From assembly GCA_030627085.1 (NCBI GenBank), contig DAOUSS010000064.1, positions 1-7,642 of the forward strand: a DNA stretch of 7,642 nucleotides, given 5' to 3'. The notes beneath the pieces are model-generated. The model saw nothing but the letters and a program-made list of their open reading frames with translations, was not told the origin of the DNA and searched no databases. Source of the stretch: Candidatus Stahliibacteriota bacterium. Its GTDB lineage: Bacteria > Hydrothermota > UBA3073. Below are positions 1 to 5,568 of this stretch, one piece after another (the stretch's first letter is position 1; every line of letters begins with the position of its first letter). Position numbers and translations under genes: made by a program.

Positions 1-2292
1 AAGTGTCGCTCTCAACTTGCCGTTAACCTGAATAGGGATCGTCACAAACTCCTTTCTTACAAGTTCCTCGCTATACTCGGGCCACGGCATCTGTGTAACA
101 TTGCCTTTCTTTCCCAAAATCTGCCATAACTCTTCACATATATGGGGGGCAAACGGAGAAAGAATTAAAATCAGGTTCTCAGCAACCTCCTTGTGGGTAG
201 CATCATCCATAGAGATATTATATATCTTGTTCATAAACTCCATAATAGATGCAATTGCGGTGTTGAACTTAAACGCCTCTATATCTTCCGTAACCTTTTT
301 TATGGTTCTATGGAGGGACGGTAGGGGTGAACTGCTGTTCACCCCTACATGCCCTATTTTGTTTTCTCTTCCAACAACGAACCTCCAGACTCTTCTTAAA
401 AATCTCTCTTGCCCGATTATCCCTTTTGTATCCCATACGACAGGCTGGTCAAATGGAGCCATAAAAAGCTCATACAGCCTTAGTGCATCTGCACCATGCC
501 TTTCCACTATCTCATCAGGGATTATCACATTCCCCCTCGACTTTGACATCCTCTTCCCTGTTGGAGCGTGGACTACACCCTGATTTCTCAATCTAAAAAA
601 GGGTTCAACAAAATTGATAAGCCCGGCATCGTACATCACCTTTGTCCAGAATCTGGCGTAGAGTAGGTGCATTACAGCATGCTCTGCCCCACCGACATAA
701 AGGTCAACAGGAAGCCAGTATTCCACTTCTTTCTTGTCAAATGGTGCCTTATCGTACTTTGGAGACACAAATCTCAAAAAATACCATGATGAACAGGCAA
801 ACCCACTCATTGTATCTGTTTCTCTCTTCGCTTCACGACCACATACCGGGCAGGTGGTATAAACAAATTTAGAAATACCCGCCAGGGGAGATTCTCCTGT
901 GCCAGATGGTTTGTAGTCATCTACATCTGGCAATAGAACAGGGAGGTCTCTTGCAGCAATTTCACCACACTTTTTACAGTAAACTATAGGAATAGGTACG
1001 CCCCAGTATCTCTGACGCGATATAAGCCAATCTCTAAGTCTATAGTAAGTTACTCGTTGTCCTATACCAAGACCCTCTATATATTCTACAATCTTCTGCC
1101 TGCCATCCTCTGATGGAAGATTACTAAAGTCACCCGAGTTCACCATAATGCCTTCTCCTGTATATGCGCACTCCATATTTTTACCCTGTAATCTGTGTTC
1201 TGTGTTCTGTATTACAACTTTTATCGGAAGTTTATACTTTTTTGCAAAGATAAAATCTCTCTCGTCATGTGCCGGAACTGCCATAATCGCACCAGTAGCA
1301 TATGTAGATAAAACATAATCAGCGAGATAGATAGGAATTGTCTTATTATCTAATGGATTTATCGCGTAGCTACCTGTAAATACACCTAAGGGTTCCTTCT
1401 CTTTTGAAAGCCTCTCTATCTCCGACTCTTTTTTAACCATCCGCATAAATTTATCTACTTCATCCCTTCTATTAGGACTCACGAGTTGTCTTACTATTGG
1501 ATGTTCCGGTGACACCGCCACGTATGTCATACCATATATTGTATCAGGTCTTGTGGTGAACACGTTTAACTTTGTTTTTAATCCAGTTACGGGTATTTCA
1601 AATTCTATACCTTCACTATATCCTATCCAGTTTTTCTGCGTTTCCACTATATTTTCAGGCCAGTCAACCAGTTTAAGGTCTTTAAGTAGCCTATCGGCGT
1701 ACGCGGTTATCTTAAAAAACCACTGTTCTTTTTTTATTTTTTTAACCTCTGTATGACATCTCCAACAAGTATTACCCTCCACTTCTTCTCTTGCAAGCAC
1801 CGTCCCACATTTTGGGCAGTAATTTACAAAAGATATCGCTTTATATGCAAGTCCTTTATCATACAAAAGAAGGAAAAACCATTGTGTCCATTTATAGTAA
1901 TTAGGAGTGGATGAATTTATTTCTCTTTCCCAGTCATATGAGAGACCAACTATAGAAAGTTGTCGTTTATAATTTGTTATATATTTCGGAACTGTGATTT
2001 TTGGATGGAGTGCTTTATTTATTGCCTCATTTTCTGCTGGAAGCCCAAATGCATCCCATCCCATCGGATGTAGAACATTATATCCTCTCATTCTCTTATA
2101 CCTTGAAATCACATCTGTTGGTATATAATTACGCAGGTGTCCAACAGAGAGACCATCCCCTGATGGATATGGAAAAAAGTCTAAACAGTAAAACTTCGGT
2201 TTATTTTTAATTGTAAGTGTTTTATAAAGTTTCGTCTTCTGCCATATCTTTTGCCATTTTTTATCTATTTCTTTTTGGTTATACTCTCTCAT
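1..2292 (-). CDS. leuS: Leucyl-tRNA synthetase, 3' end cut by window edge
   Basis: This enzyme charges tRNA-Leu with leucine in the cytoplasm. The frame opens at ATG (2290-2292) and stays open for 764 codons to the window edge; bacterial LeuRS is usually about 800-870 residues, so perhaps 50-100 residues are missing. The start MREYNQKEIDKKWQ fits the family. The class I HIGH-type motif is SVGH at residues 49-52 after FPYPSGDG, and the KMSKS-type motif is RMSKS at 581-585 (538-552). The CP1 editing domain shows TTRPDT near 246 and AVPAHDERD at 338-346. Cys pairs (YCPKCG, CWRC, YCKKCG, CPVC) suggest zinc-binding modules. The visible end, QVNGKLRATL, belongs to the C-terminal domain. No Shine-Dalgarno sequence is visible before the ATG. 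Residues about 649-658 are encoded by an in-frame palindrome lying in a loop that varies across the family. Confidence 0.97.
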   Translation of the reverse strand, partial: MREYNQKEIDKKWQKIWQKTKLYKTLTIKNKPKFYCLDFFPYPSGDGLSVGHLRNYIPTDVISRYKRMRGYNVLHPMGWDAFGLPAENEAINKALHPKITVPKYITNYKRQLSIVGLSYDWEREINSSTPNYYKWTQWFFLLLYDKGLAYKAISFVNYCPKCGTVLAREEVEGNTCWRCHTEVKKIKKEQWFFKITAYADRLLKDLKLVDWPENIVETQKNWIGYSEGIEFEIPVTGLKTKLNVFTTRPDTIYGMTYVAVSPEHPIVRQLVSPNRRDEVDKFMRMVKKESEIERLSKEKEPLGVFTGSYAINPLDNKTIPIYLADYVLSTYATGAIMAVPAHDERDFIFAKKYKLPIKVVIQNTEHRLQGKNMECAYTGEGIMVNSGDFSNLPSEDGRQKIVEYIEGLGIGQRVTYYRLRDWLISRQRYWGVPIPIVYCKKCGEIAARDLPVLLPDVDDYKPSGTGESPLAGISKFVYTTCPVCGREAKRETDTMSGFACSSWYFLRFVSPKYDKAPFDKKEVEYWLPVDLYVGGAEHAVMHLLYARFWTKVMYDAGLINFVEPFFRLRNQGVVHAPTGKRMSKSRGNVIIPDEIVERHGADALRLYELFMAPFDQPVVWDTKGIIGQERFLRRVWRFVVGRENKIGHVGVNSSSPLPSLHRTIKKVTEDIEAFKFNTAIASIMEFMNKIYNISMDDATHKEVAENLILILSPFAPHICEELWQILGKKGNVTQMPWPEYSEELVRKEFVTIPIQVNGKLRATL
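321..348. repeat. Perfect palindrome embedded in frame in leuS
   Basis: Two perfect 12-bp arms, GTAGGGGTGAAC (321-332) and GTTCACCCCTAC (337-348), enclose a 4-base loop TGCT. Read on the leuS strand it encodes roughly VGVNSSSPLP, between RRVWRFVVGRENKIGH and LHRTIKKVTEDIEAF. In other LeuRS proteins this is a loop of variable length, so the insert is probably tolerated. The form resembles the small dispersed palindromes common in some bacterial genomes; membership of a genomic family is inferred. Confidence 0.8.
1188..1215. repeat. Short tandem repeat inside leuS
   Basis: A TTCTGTG-type 7-mer is repeated about three times. On the coding strand it gives ACAGAAC-like repeats encoding part of VIQNTEHRLQGK, in the segment after the editing-site motif AVPAHDERD. 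The array is bounded by GTAAT and ATTAC. It keeps the frame. It may be a microsatellite or part of a dispersed repeat. Confidence 0.4.
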
Positions 2293-2456
2293 ATTTTAAA
2301 TGTCTATTATTACTAATACTAATAAATCTATAATAAAAATTAGACTATATAGTAGGGTATGTGGAATTTGGGATAACGAGAGGTATCTATATAATCCTTT
2401 AAGAGTTATTTTAAATTTGATGTATGTGGAGAAAGTGTTTAAAAAGTAGTAGTTAT
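2293..2456. other. dnaA-leuS intergenic region, AT-rich
   Basis: These 164 bp separate the end of dnaA from the start of leuS, both on the minus strand. No clear promoter, Shine-Dalgarno site or intrinsic terminator for leuS could be identified, so leuS may be read through from dnaA or use a weak promoter. Two near-consensus DnaA boxes lie at or beside the dnaA end (listed separately). Confidence 0.5.
2425..2433 (-). promoter_or_regulatory. Possible DnaA box, 8/9 match
   Basis: The minus strand reads TTCTCCACA, one mismatch from the consensus TTATCCACA, located 24 bp beyond the dnaA stop codon. One-mismatch boxes occur by chance in AT-rich DNA, so support comes mainly from position. Confidence 0.35.
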
Positions 2457-2461
2457 CTACA
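2453..2461 (+). promoter_or_regulatory. Possible DnaA box overlapping dnaA stop, 8/9 match
   Basis: The plus strand reads TTATCTACA, one mismatch from TTATCCACA, across the dnaA stop codon. On the minus strand it is followed directly by CTACTAC, a trinucleotide pattern like the DnaA-trio element of basal unwinding systems. The relative orientation of box and trio was not checked against known origins. Confidence 0.35.
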
Positions 2462-3797
2462 TTTTTATATTTCTAAGTTTTTTTATAATATAGTCTATAT
2501 CAATTTTTATCTCGTTACTTTTAGTTATTAAAGATCTTATTTTTTCATAATCATGTAGTATAGTTGAATGGTCTCTTCCACCAAAACCTTTTCCTATAGC
2601 CTTTAAAGATAAATTAGTGTACTCTCTTGAGAGATATATAGCTATCTGTCTTGGGAAACTCAAGGATTTTACCCTTCTTTTTCCCCTTAATGCCTGTGGT
2701 GTTACGCTATAATGGTTTGATACAACTTCTTGAATCTTTTCTATGGTTATCTTATTAGTCTTTGCTTTTCCAAGAATGTCATCCAGTATCTGTTTGGAGG
2801 ATTCTAAAGTCAGTGGTGTATCAGTAAGCGATGTAAGCGCCAAAAGTGTAACGAGTGCGCCCTCTAACTCCCTTATATTTGATTTTATCCTCTGGGCAAT
2901 ATAGAGTAATATATCATTTGATACAGTTGCTCCGGCTAATGCCGTCTTCTTTTTTAGAATAGCAACCCTTGTCTCAAAATCAGGGGGTTTGAGATCACAG
3001 ACCAGACCCCATTGAAACCTTGATAATAATCTTTCCTCTATACCTTCTATCTCTATTGGAGGTCTATCGGATGTCATAACAACCTGCTTGTCCTTATCGT
3101 ATAAAGAATTAAATGTATGAAAGATCTCTTCCTGTAACCCCTCCTTATTTTGTATAAACTGCATATCATCAATAAGAAGAATGTCTTTACCTCTGTATCT
3201 CTTTTTAAATTGTATGGTTACTCCGTTCTGTATTGCATCCACCATCTCGTTTAAGAACTTCTCACAAGATGTATAATACACTTTCAAATCAGAATGATTA
3301 TCTCGTACATAGTTCCCTATTGCCTGGAGTAGATGGGTCTTACCAAGACCAACTGCTCCATATATAAATAATGGATTATACGCCTGTCCCGGAGACTTTG
3401 CAACAGCGAGTGTAGCAGCATGTGCGAACCTATTCCCGGAACCGACTACAAAGGTATCAAACGTATACCTTTTCTGGAGATTATATCCATCTACACGGTA
3501 GAGCGTTACCTTCCTTGATGTAGGTGCGATTCTCTTTTCTACCGGGTTAAATTTTATAGAGATGGTATCTCCGACGATACTGTCAAAAGCGCTATCTATG
3601 ATATTACGGTAATGCTCCTCAATCCAGTCAACAAAAAACATATTTGGAACATCCACAAAAAGAGAGTTTCCTTTTATAGATACCCCTTTTGTGGGTTCTA
3701 GCCATGTTTTAAAGGATTGAGGTGGAATTTTATTGCTTACAATGGATAATACCTCATTCCATAATTCCTTTGCCTTATCCGGTTGAATTTTTTCCAC
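2457..3797 (-). CDS. dnaA: Chromosomal replication initiator protein DnaA
   Basis: DnaA is the AAA+ ATPase that binds origin boxes, melts the origin and loads helicase. The protein is 446 residues, a normal length. Domain I (about 1-85) begins with the typical LWNEVLSIV...SFKTWLEP. The domain II linker is very short (about 86-100). Domain III carries Walker A GAVGLGKTH (147-155), Walker B ILLIDD (206-211), sensor 1 around MTSDRPP (241-247), the ERLLSRFQWGL box (255-265, R260 as the arginine-finger position) and sensor 2 NIRELEGAL (307-315). Domain IV (about 355-446) ends in the helix-turn-helix with signature FGGRDHSTI (405-413). The start is GTG (3795-3797), with GGAG 8 bases upstream (3806-3809). 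A DnaA box overlaps the start codon, and two perfect boxes lie about 50-70 bp upstream, which suggests autorepression. Unlike many bacteria, no dnaN follows it; leuS does. Confidence 0.98.
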   Translation of the reverse strand: MEKIQPDKAKELWNEVLSIVSNKIPPQSFKTWLEPTKGVSIKGNSLFVDVPNMFFVDWIEEHYRNIIDSAFDSIVGDTISIKFNPVEKRIAPTSRKVTLYRVDGYNLQKRYTFDTFVVGSGNRFAHAATLAVAKSPGQAYNPLFIYGAVGLGKTHLLQAIGNYVRDNHSDLKVYYTSCEKFLNEMVDAIQNGVTIQFKKRYRGKDILLIDDMQFIQNKEGLQEEIFHTFNSLYDKDKQVVMTSDRPPIEIEGIEERLLSRFQWGLVCDLKPPDFETRVAILKKKTALAGATVSNDILLYIAQRIKSNIRELEGALVTLLALTSLTDTPLTLESSKQILDDILGKAKTNKITIEKIQEVVSNHYSVTPQALRGKRRVKSLSFPRQIAIYLSREYTNLSLKAIGKGFGGRDHSTILHDYEKIRSLITKSNEIKIDIDYIIKKLRNIKM

Positions 3798-3798
3798 A
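3790..3798 (+). promoter_or_regulatory. DnaA box overlapping the dnaA start codon
   Basis: TTTTCCACA matches the relaxed consensus TTWTNCACA. On the minus strand it covers the GTG start and first codons of dnaA (GTG GAA AAA). It has the same orientation as the two perfect boxes upstream. DnaA bound here could block initiation of its own translation unit or late transcription; this is inferred from position. Confidence 0.5.
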
Positions 3799-3845
3799 GG
3801 AATAACTCCAATTACAATATTGACATACCATCGAAATACACAAAC

Positions 3846-3854
3846 TTATCCACA
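3846..3854 (+). promoter_or_regulatory. DnaA box, perfect consensus
   Basis: TTATCCACA exactly. It is paired with a second perfect box starting 12 bp later in the same orientation, giving nearly one helical turn plus of spacing and likely cooperative DnaA binding. It lies about 50 bp upstream of the dnaA start. Confidence 0.85.
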
Positions 3855-3857
3855 AAG

Positions 3858-3866
3858 TTATCCACA
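3858..3866 (+). promoter_or_regulatory. DnaA box, perfect consensus
   Basis: TTATCCACA exactly, 3 bp after the preceding box and in the same direction. It is followed by a short GC-containing AGCTGC and then AT-rich sequence leading to the unwinding candidate. Confidence 0.85.
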
Positions 3867-3957
3867 AGCTGCTTAAAAAATAACTTCTTGTTATATAAGA
3901 TGTTACAGGTAACTCTCGGCAAAATAAAAGGGTTTATAAACAAACAATTGTAACATA

Positions 3958-4047
3958 CCATATTTTGCATATTTATAAGATATATTTTCATATTTTTAAT
4001 AATACTATTTATAATAATATATATATAATATAATAAAAAAACAGATT
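3958..4047. other. AT-rich DNA unwinding element candidate
   Basis: This stretch is almost entirely A and T, including an uninterrupted A/T run through 4012-4041 with TATATATAATATAATAAA-type sequence. It lies between the DnaA box pair and the fourth box. Such low-stability stretches are where DnaA typically opens origins. Confidence 0.6.
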
Positions 4048-4053
4048 TGTCAA
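4025..4053 (-). promoter_or_regulatory. Probable dnaA promoter
   Basis: On the minus strand TTGACA (4048-4053) is followed after 17 bp by TATTAT (4025-4030), a perfect -35 and a 5/6 -10. Transcription would start near 4018, giving a leader of roughly 220 nt that crosses the perfect DnaA boxes before dnaA. A nearer promoter cannot be excluded. Confidence 0.6.
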
Positions 4054-4074
4054 GAAAAAAATTCTTATTTCTAC

Positions 4075-4103
4075 TTGACTTTTTACTAAAATCAGGTTAT
4101 ACT
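4075..4103 (+). promoter_or_regulatory. Probable nth promoter
   Basis: TTGACT (4075-4080), a 17-bp spacer and TATACT (4098-4103) form a strong sigma-70-type promoter. The start would be near 4110, leaving a leader of about 39 nt that contains a DnaA-box-like site and an 18-bp palindrome. Its -35 lies 21 bp from the oppositely directed dnaA -35. Confidence 0.75.
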
Positions 4104-4114
4104 TTATTTTCTAC

Positions 4115-4123
4115 TTATCCACG
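4115..4123 (+). promoter_or_regulatory. DnaA box, 8/9 match, in nth leader
   Basis: TTATCCACG differs from the consensus only at the last base and has the same orientation as the other origin boxes. It lies just after the predicted nth transcription start, so DnaA bound here could repress nth or form the right border of the origin. Confidence 0.6.
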
Positions 4124-4125
4124 AA

Positions 4126-4143
4126 ATCCGTTAGCTAACGGAT
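4126..4143. repeat. 18-bp perfect palindrome before nth start
   Basis: ATCCGTTAGCTAACGGAT is fully self-complementary. It ends five bases before the nth ATG and contains the only purine-rich (GGAT) stretch that could serve as a ribosome site. A sister copy at 5270-5287 differs by two symmetric changes that keep self-complementarity. It could be an operator, an RNA hairpin limiting translation, or a dispersed repeat. Confidence 0.7.
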
Positions 4144-4148
4144 AACAG

Positions 4149-4772
4149 ATGCGTAAGATAGAAAAAGTAAAGATTATATTGGTTTTTCTCCATGAACGAT
4201 ATAAGGAGAGACACGGCACCCAATCTCCTTTTCGCGTGCTTGTGTCAACTGTCCTCTCCCAGCGCACGAGAGATGAAATTACAGATATTGCAACAGAGAG
4301 ACTGTTCTCCTTGTATGATACCCCTCAAAAATTGGTAGATGCATCCCTTTGGGAGATAGAAGATAGGATAAAGCCCGTTGGTTTCTATCACACAAAGGCA
4401 AAGAGATTGAAGGAGATCTCATTGATACTCATACAGAGATACAACGGCAATGTTCCAGAGGATATTGATGAACTCCTCTCCCTACCGGGAGTTGGAAGGA
4501 AAACTGCAAATTGTGTTCTTGTTTACGGATTTGGTATCCCTGCCCTTGCAGTTGATACACATGTCCACCGGATATCAAACAGGGTAGGATTGGTTGATAC
4601 CAGAAACCCCCACGACACAGAGGTTGAATTATCAAAGATCGTTCCTATAAGAGAATTTGGATTTCTTAACACATCTATGGTTCGTTTCGGGAAAGAGATC
4701 TGTAAACCACTATATCACCTTTGTAAGACATGTGGCATCAAAAATATCTGCGATAGAGAAATTGGTCATTAG
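4149..4772 (+). CDS. nth: Endonuclease III (DNA glycosylase / AP lyase)
   Basis: This enzyme removes oxidised pyrimidines from DNA and cuts the resulting abasic site in base excision repair. The protein is 207 residues, the usual size. The helix-hairpin-helix is LPGVGRKTA (112-120), with the Schiff-base lysine at K118; the catalytic aspartate is D136 in VDTHVHR. A 4Fe-4S cluster is given by C185, C192, C195 and C201, spaced C-x6-C-x2-C-x5-C exactly as in the family. The N-terminal motif VLSQRTRDE (35-43) replaces the SAQATD of E. coli and resembles versions I associate with archaeal and thermophile proteins. An in-frame TAA four bases upstream of CAG-ATG fixes the start near 4149. The ribosome site is weak and partly inside a palindrome. 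The last codons and stop lie within a short tandem repeat, so the C-terminus may have been altered. It is divergent from dnaA across the origin. Confidence 0.96.
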   Translation: MRKIEKVKIILVFLHERYKERHGTQSPFRVLVSTVLSQRTRDEITDIATERLFSLYDTPQKLVDASLWEIEDRIKPVGFYHTKAKRLKEISLILIQRYNGNVPEDIDELLSLPGVGRKTANCVLVYGFGIPALAVDTHVHRISNRVGLVDTRNPHDTEVELSKIVPIREFGFLNTSMVRFGKEICKPLYHLCKTCGIKNICDREIGH

Positions 4773-4795
4773 GCATTGGTCATTAGGTCATTGGG
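4761..4795. repeat. Tandem repeat over the nth stop codon
   Basis: ATTGGTCATTAGG occurs twice (4761-4773 and 4775-4787), followed by a partial third unit TCATTGGG. The TAG stop of nth is inside the first unit, which encodes the final IGH. Similar GGTCATTAGG strings look like a dispersed low-complexity repeat rather than regulatory sequence. Confidence 0.65.
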
Positions 4796-4832
4796 TACTT
4801 TATCCTTTTTCCTTGTTATTCTAATCTTCAAT

Positions 4833-4860
4833 CTTTGTGTTCTTTGTGCCCTTTGTGGTG
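4833..4860 (+). repeat. CTTTGTG-type dispersed repeat, copy 1
   Basis: Three successive units, CTTTGTGTT, CTTTGTGCC and CTTTGTGGTG, form this repeat. The same pattern recurs as reverse complement at 5090-5116 and in direct form at 5138-5155. Such strings are common between genes in some bacterial genomes. Confidence 0.65.
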
Positions 4861-4908
4861 AAAAAATCTGTACTTTAACCTTTATCCTTGTTCTTTTGTT
4901 GGTGTCTT

Positions 4909-4927
4909 CCTGCCTACCGCTGGCAGG
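4909..4927. repeat. Small hairpin CCTGCC/GGCAGG
   Basis: Six-base arms CCTGCC (4909-4914) and GGCAGG (4922-4927) flank a 7-base loop. A related hairpin, CCTGTC-GGTA-GACAGG, occurs in the transposase leader at 7338-7353, so this may be a dispersed family. Confidence 0.5.
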
Positions 4928-4942
4928 GGTATGGACAACCTT

Positions 4943-4966
4943 GGTAGTCGCAGGCTTCAGCCTGCG
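4943..4966. repeat. Dispersed palindrome GGTAG + CGCAG type, copy 1
   Basis: CGCAGGCT-TC-AGCCTGCG (4949-4966) is a perfect 8-bp hairpin preceded by GGTAGT. A second copy lies 67 bp downstream with matched changes in both arms. No function is known to me; it resembles REP-like palindromes. Confidence 0.75.
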
Positions 4967-5009
4967 GTTTACACGCAACCTAAAGAGGCTGTGCAGAAAG
5001 TAGGGATCT

Positions 5010-5033
5010 GGTAGCCGCAGACTTCAGTCTGCG
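5010..5033. repeat. Dispersed palindrome GGTAG + CGCAG type, copy 2
   Basis: CGCAGACT-TC-AGTCTGCG (5016-5033) is a perfect 8-bp hairpin preceded by GGTAGC. Compared with copy 1, G to A in one arm is matched by C to T in the other, so pairing is kept. Confidence 0.75.
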
Positions 5034-5089
5034 AATAGAAGACGCTGTTCTGGATTCAATTTACGCAACTTCCCCTGTCCAAGCAATTT

Positions 5090-5155
5090 ACCACAAAGTT
5101 CACAAAGGACACAAAGTTTAAAAAATAAATAGCTTCTCTTTGTGTGCTTTGTGGT
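5090..5155. repeat. Inverted pair of CTTTGTG-type repeats
   Basis: The left arm (5090-5116, reading ACCACAAAG...GACACAAAG) and the right arm (5138-5155, CTTTGTGTGCTTTGTGGT) are reverse complements except for nine extra bases in the left arm. About 21 AT-rich bases separate them. The pair could fold as a long hairpin. Confidence 0.65.
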
Positions 5156-5210
5156 GAATTTTTTACCCGTTGTATTGTAAGATTCTTAGGAGGACAGATA
5201 TCAAAAAATC

Positions 5211-5239
5211 TTGACATCAACAGGGTTTTATGGTATAAT
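5211..5239 (+). promoter_or_regulatory. Consensus promoter with no gene, pointing antisense into tRNA-Leu
   Basis: TTGACA (5211-5216), 17 bp, TATAAT (5234-5239): both hexamers are perfect. Downstream on the plus strand there is only an 18-bp palindrome and then the antisense of tRNA-Leu, whose 3' end is 80 bp away. It shares TTGACATC and TTTTATGGTATAAT with the promoter at 5791-5819. Confidence 0.7.
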
Positions 5240-5269
5240 AAAAACTATCACTCTGAACAGGATTTGGTG

Positions 5270-5287
5270 ATCCGTCAGCTGACGGAT
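5270..5287. repeat. 18-bp perfect palindrome downstream of tRNA-Leu
   Basis: ATCCGTCAGCTGACGGAT is self-complementary and is the sister of the palindrome at 4126-4143. It lies 30 bp after a consensus plus-strand promoter and 31 bp beyond the tRNA-Leu 3' end, where it could also act as a processing or weak termination hairpin, though no adjacent T-tract is present. Confidence 0.7.
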
Positions 5288-5318
5288 ATCTGGTTAGTAT
5301 AGTGTGGAGGGTAGCATC

Positions 5319-5402
5319 TGCCGGGGAGGAGATTCGAACTCCTACACCCATACGGGCGCTAGCCCCTCAAGCTAGTGCGTCTACCAATTCCGCCACCCCG
5401 GC
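5319..5402 (-). tRNA. tRNA-Leu, anticodon GAG
   Basis: On the minus strand the acceptor arms GCCGGGG (5396-5402) and CCCCGGC (5320-5326) pair fully, with discriminator A at 5319. The anticodon stem CTAGC/GCTAG encloses loop TTGAGGG, giving anticodon GAG, which reads CUU and CUC leucine codons. The D-arm region GGCGGAATTGGTAGACGC, a long variable arm typical of tRNA-Leu, and T-arm AGGAG-TTCGAAT-CTCCT are all present. CCA is not encoded (GAT follows), so it must be added enzymatically. The gene stands alone behind its own promoter. Confidence 0.96.
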
Positions 5403-5413
5403 TGTGGGAAAAT

Positions 5414-5442
5414 ATTATAACACAAAATTTGGGTTTTGTCAA
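5414..5442 (-). promoter_or_regulatory. tRNA-Leu promoter
   Basis: On the minus strand TTGACA (5437-5442), a 17-bp spacer and TATAAT (5414-5419) are a perfect consensus. The -10 ends 11 bp before the mature tRNA 5' end, so the leader is only a few bases. Confidence 0.9.
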
Positions 5443-5444
5443 GG

Positions 5445-5472
5445 AAAAAGACACCACGCCGATGGCGGGGTG
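5445..5472 (-). terminator. Intrinsic terminator between the IS and tRNA-Leu
   Basis: On the minus strand CACCCCGCC-ATC-GGCGTGGTG (5452-5472) forms a nine-position stem with one mismatch, followed by TCTTTTT. It would stop transcripts leaving the transposase before they reach the tRNA-Leu promoter. Confidence 0.65.
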
Positions 5473-5568
5473 ACAATAGAAGGACTTTTTTGGACGCAGA
5501 TATTTCTTAAGTTTTGTCAAGTAAAAAATTTTCACCCTCAAACCAAGTCCCTGACAGTGTTTGAGGTC

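Larger units (their letters stand above)
3798..4148. other. oriC: Probable chromosomal origin of replication (oriC)
   Basis: This 351-bp gene-free region separates divergent dnaA and nth. It contains two perfect DnaA boxes (3846-3854, 3858-3866), a near-perfect one (4115-4123), and another at the dnaA start, all reading TTATCCACA-like on the plus strand. Between them is an extremely AT-rich stretch, with only 5 G or C bases in 3961-4040, a good candidate DNA unwinding element. Promoters for dnaA and nth point outward from its right half. Location beside dnaA is the usual arrangement in bacteria. The exact melting site is not determined, and GC skew over a larger region would be needed to confirm. 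Confidence 0.75.
4773..5210. other. Repeat-filled intergenic region, no credible gene
   Basis: No protein with family features is seen on either strand; short open frames here translate repeats. Contents in order: the end of the nth tandem repeat, a CTTTGTG-type repeat, a CCTGCC...GGCAGG hairpin, two CGCAG-type palindromes, and an inverted pair of CTTTGTG-type repeats. No terminator for nth with an obvious T-tract was found. Confidence 0.7.

Noticed and set aside
101..872. Plus-strand open frames of 160 and 76 codons
   Set aside because: They are antisense shadows of the clearly coding leuS.
4776..5003. Open frame of 75 codons on the plus strand with hydrophobic content
   Set aside because: It translates the CTTTGTG and CGCAG repeats, has no ribosome site, and the hydrophobicity follows from T-rich repeat DNA.
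4761..5155. Possible CRISPR array because of repeated short motifs
   Set aside because: The repeats differ in type and spacing, there are no uniform spacers and no cas genes.
5288..5320. GGTTAGTATAGTGTGG resembling a tRNA D-arm on the plus strand
   Set aside because: No acceptor, anticodon or T-arm of its own could be assembled around it.
5536..5566. 8-bp inverted repeat CCTCAAAC/GTTTGAGG just outside the IS
   Set aside because: The loop is 15 nt with no T-tract and no link to the element ends, so a function cannot be supported.
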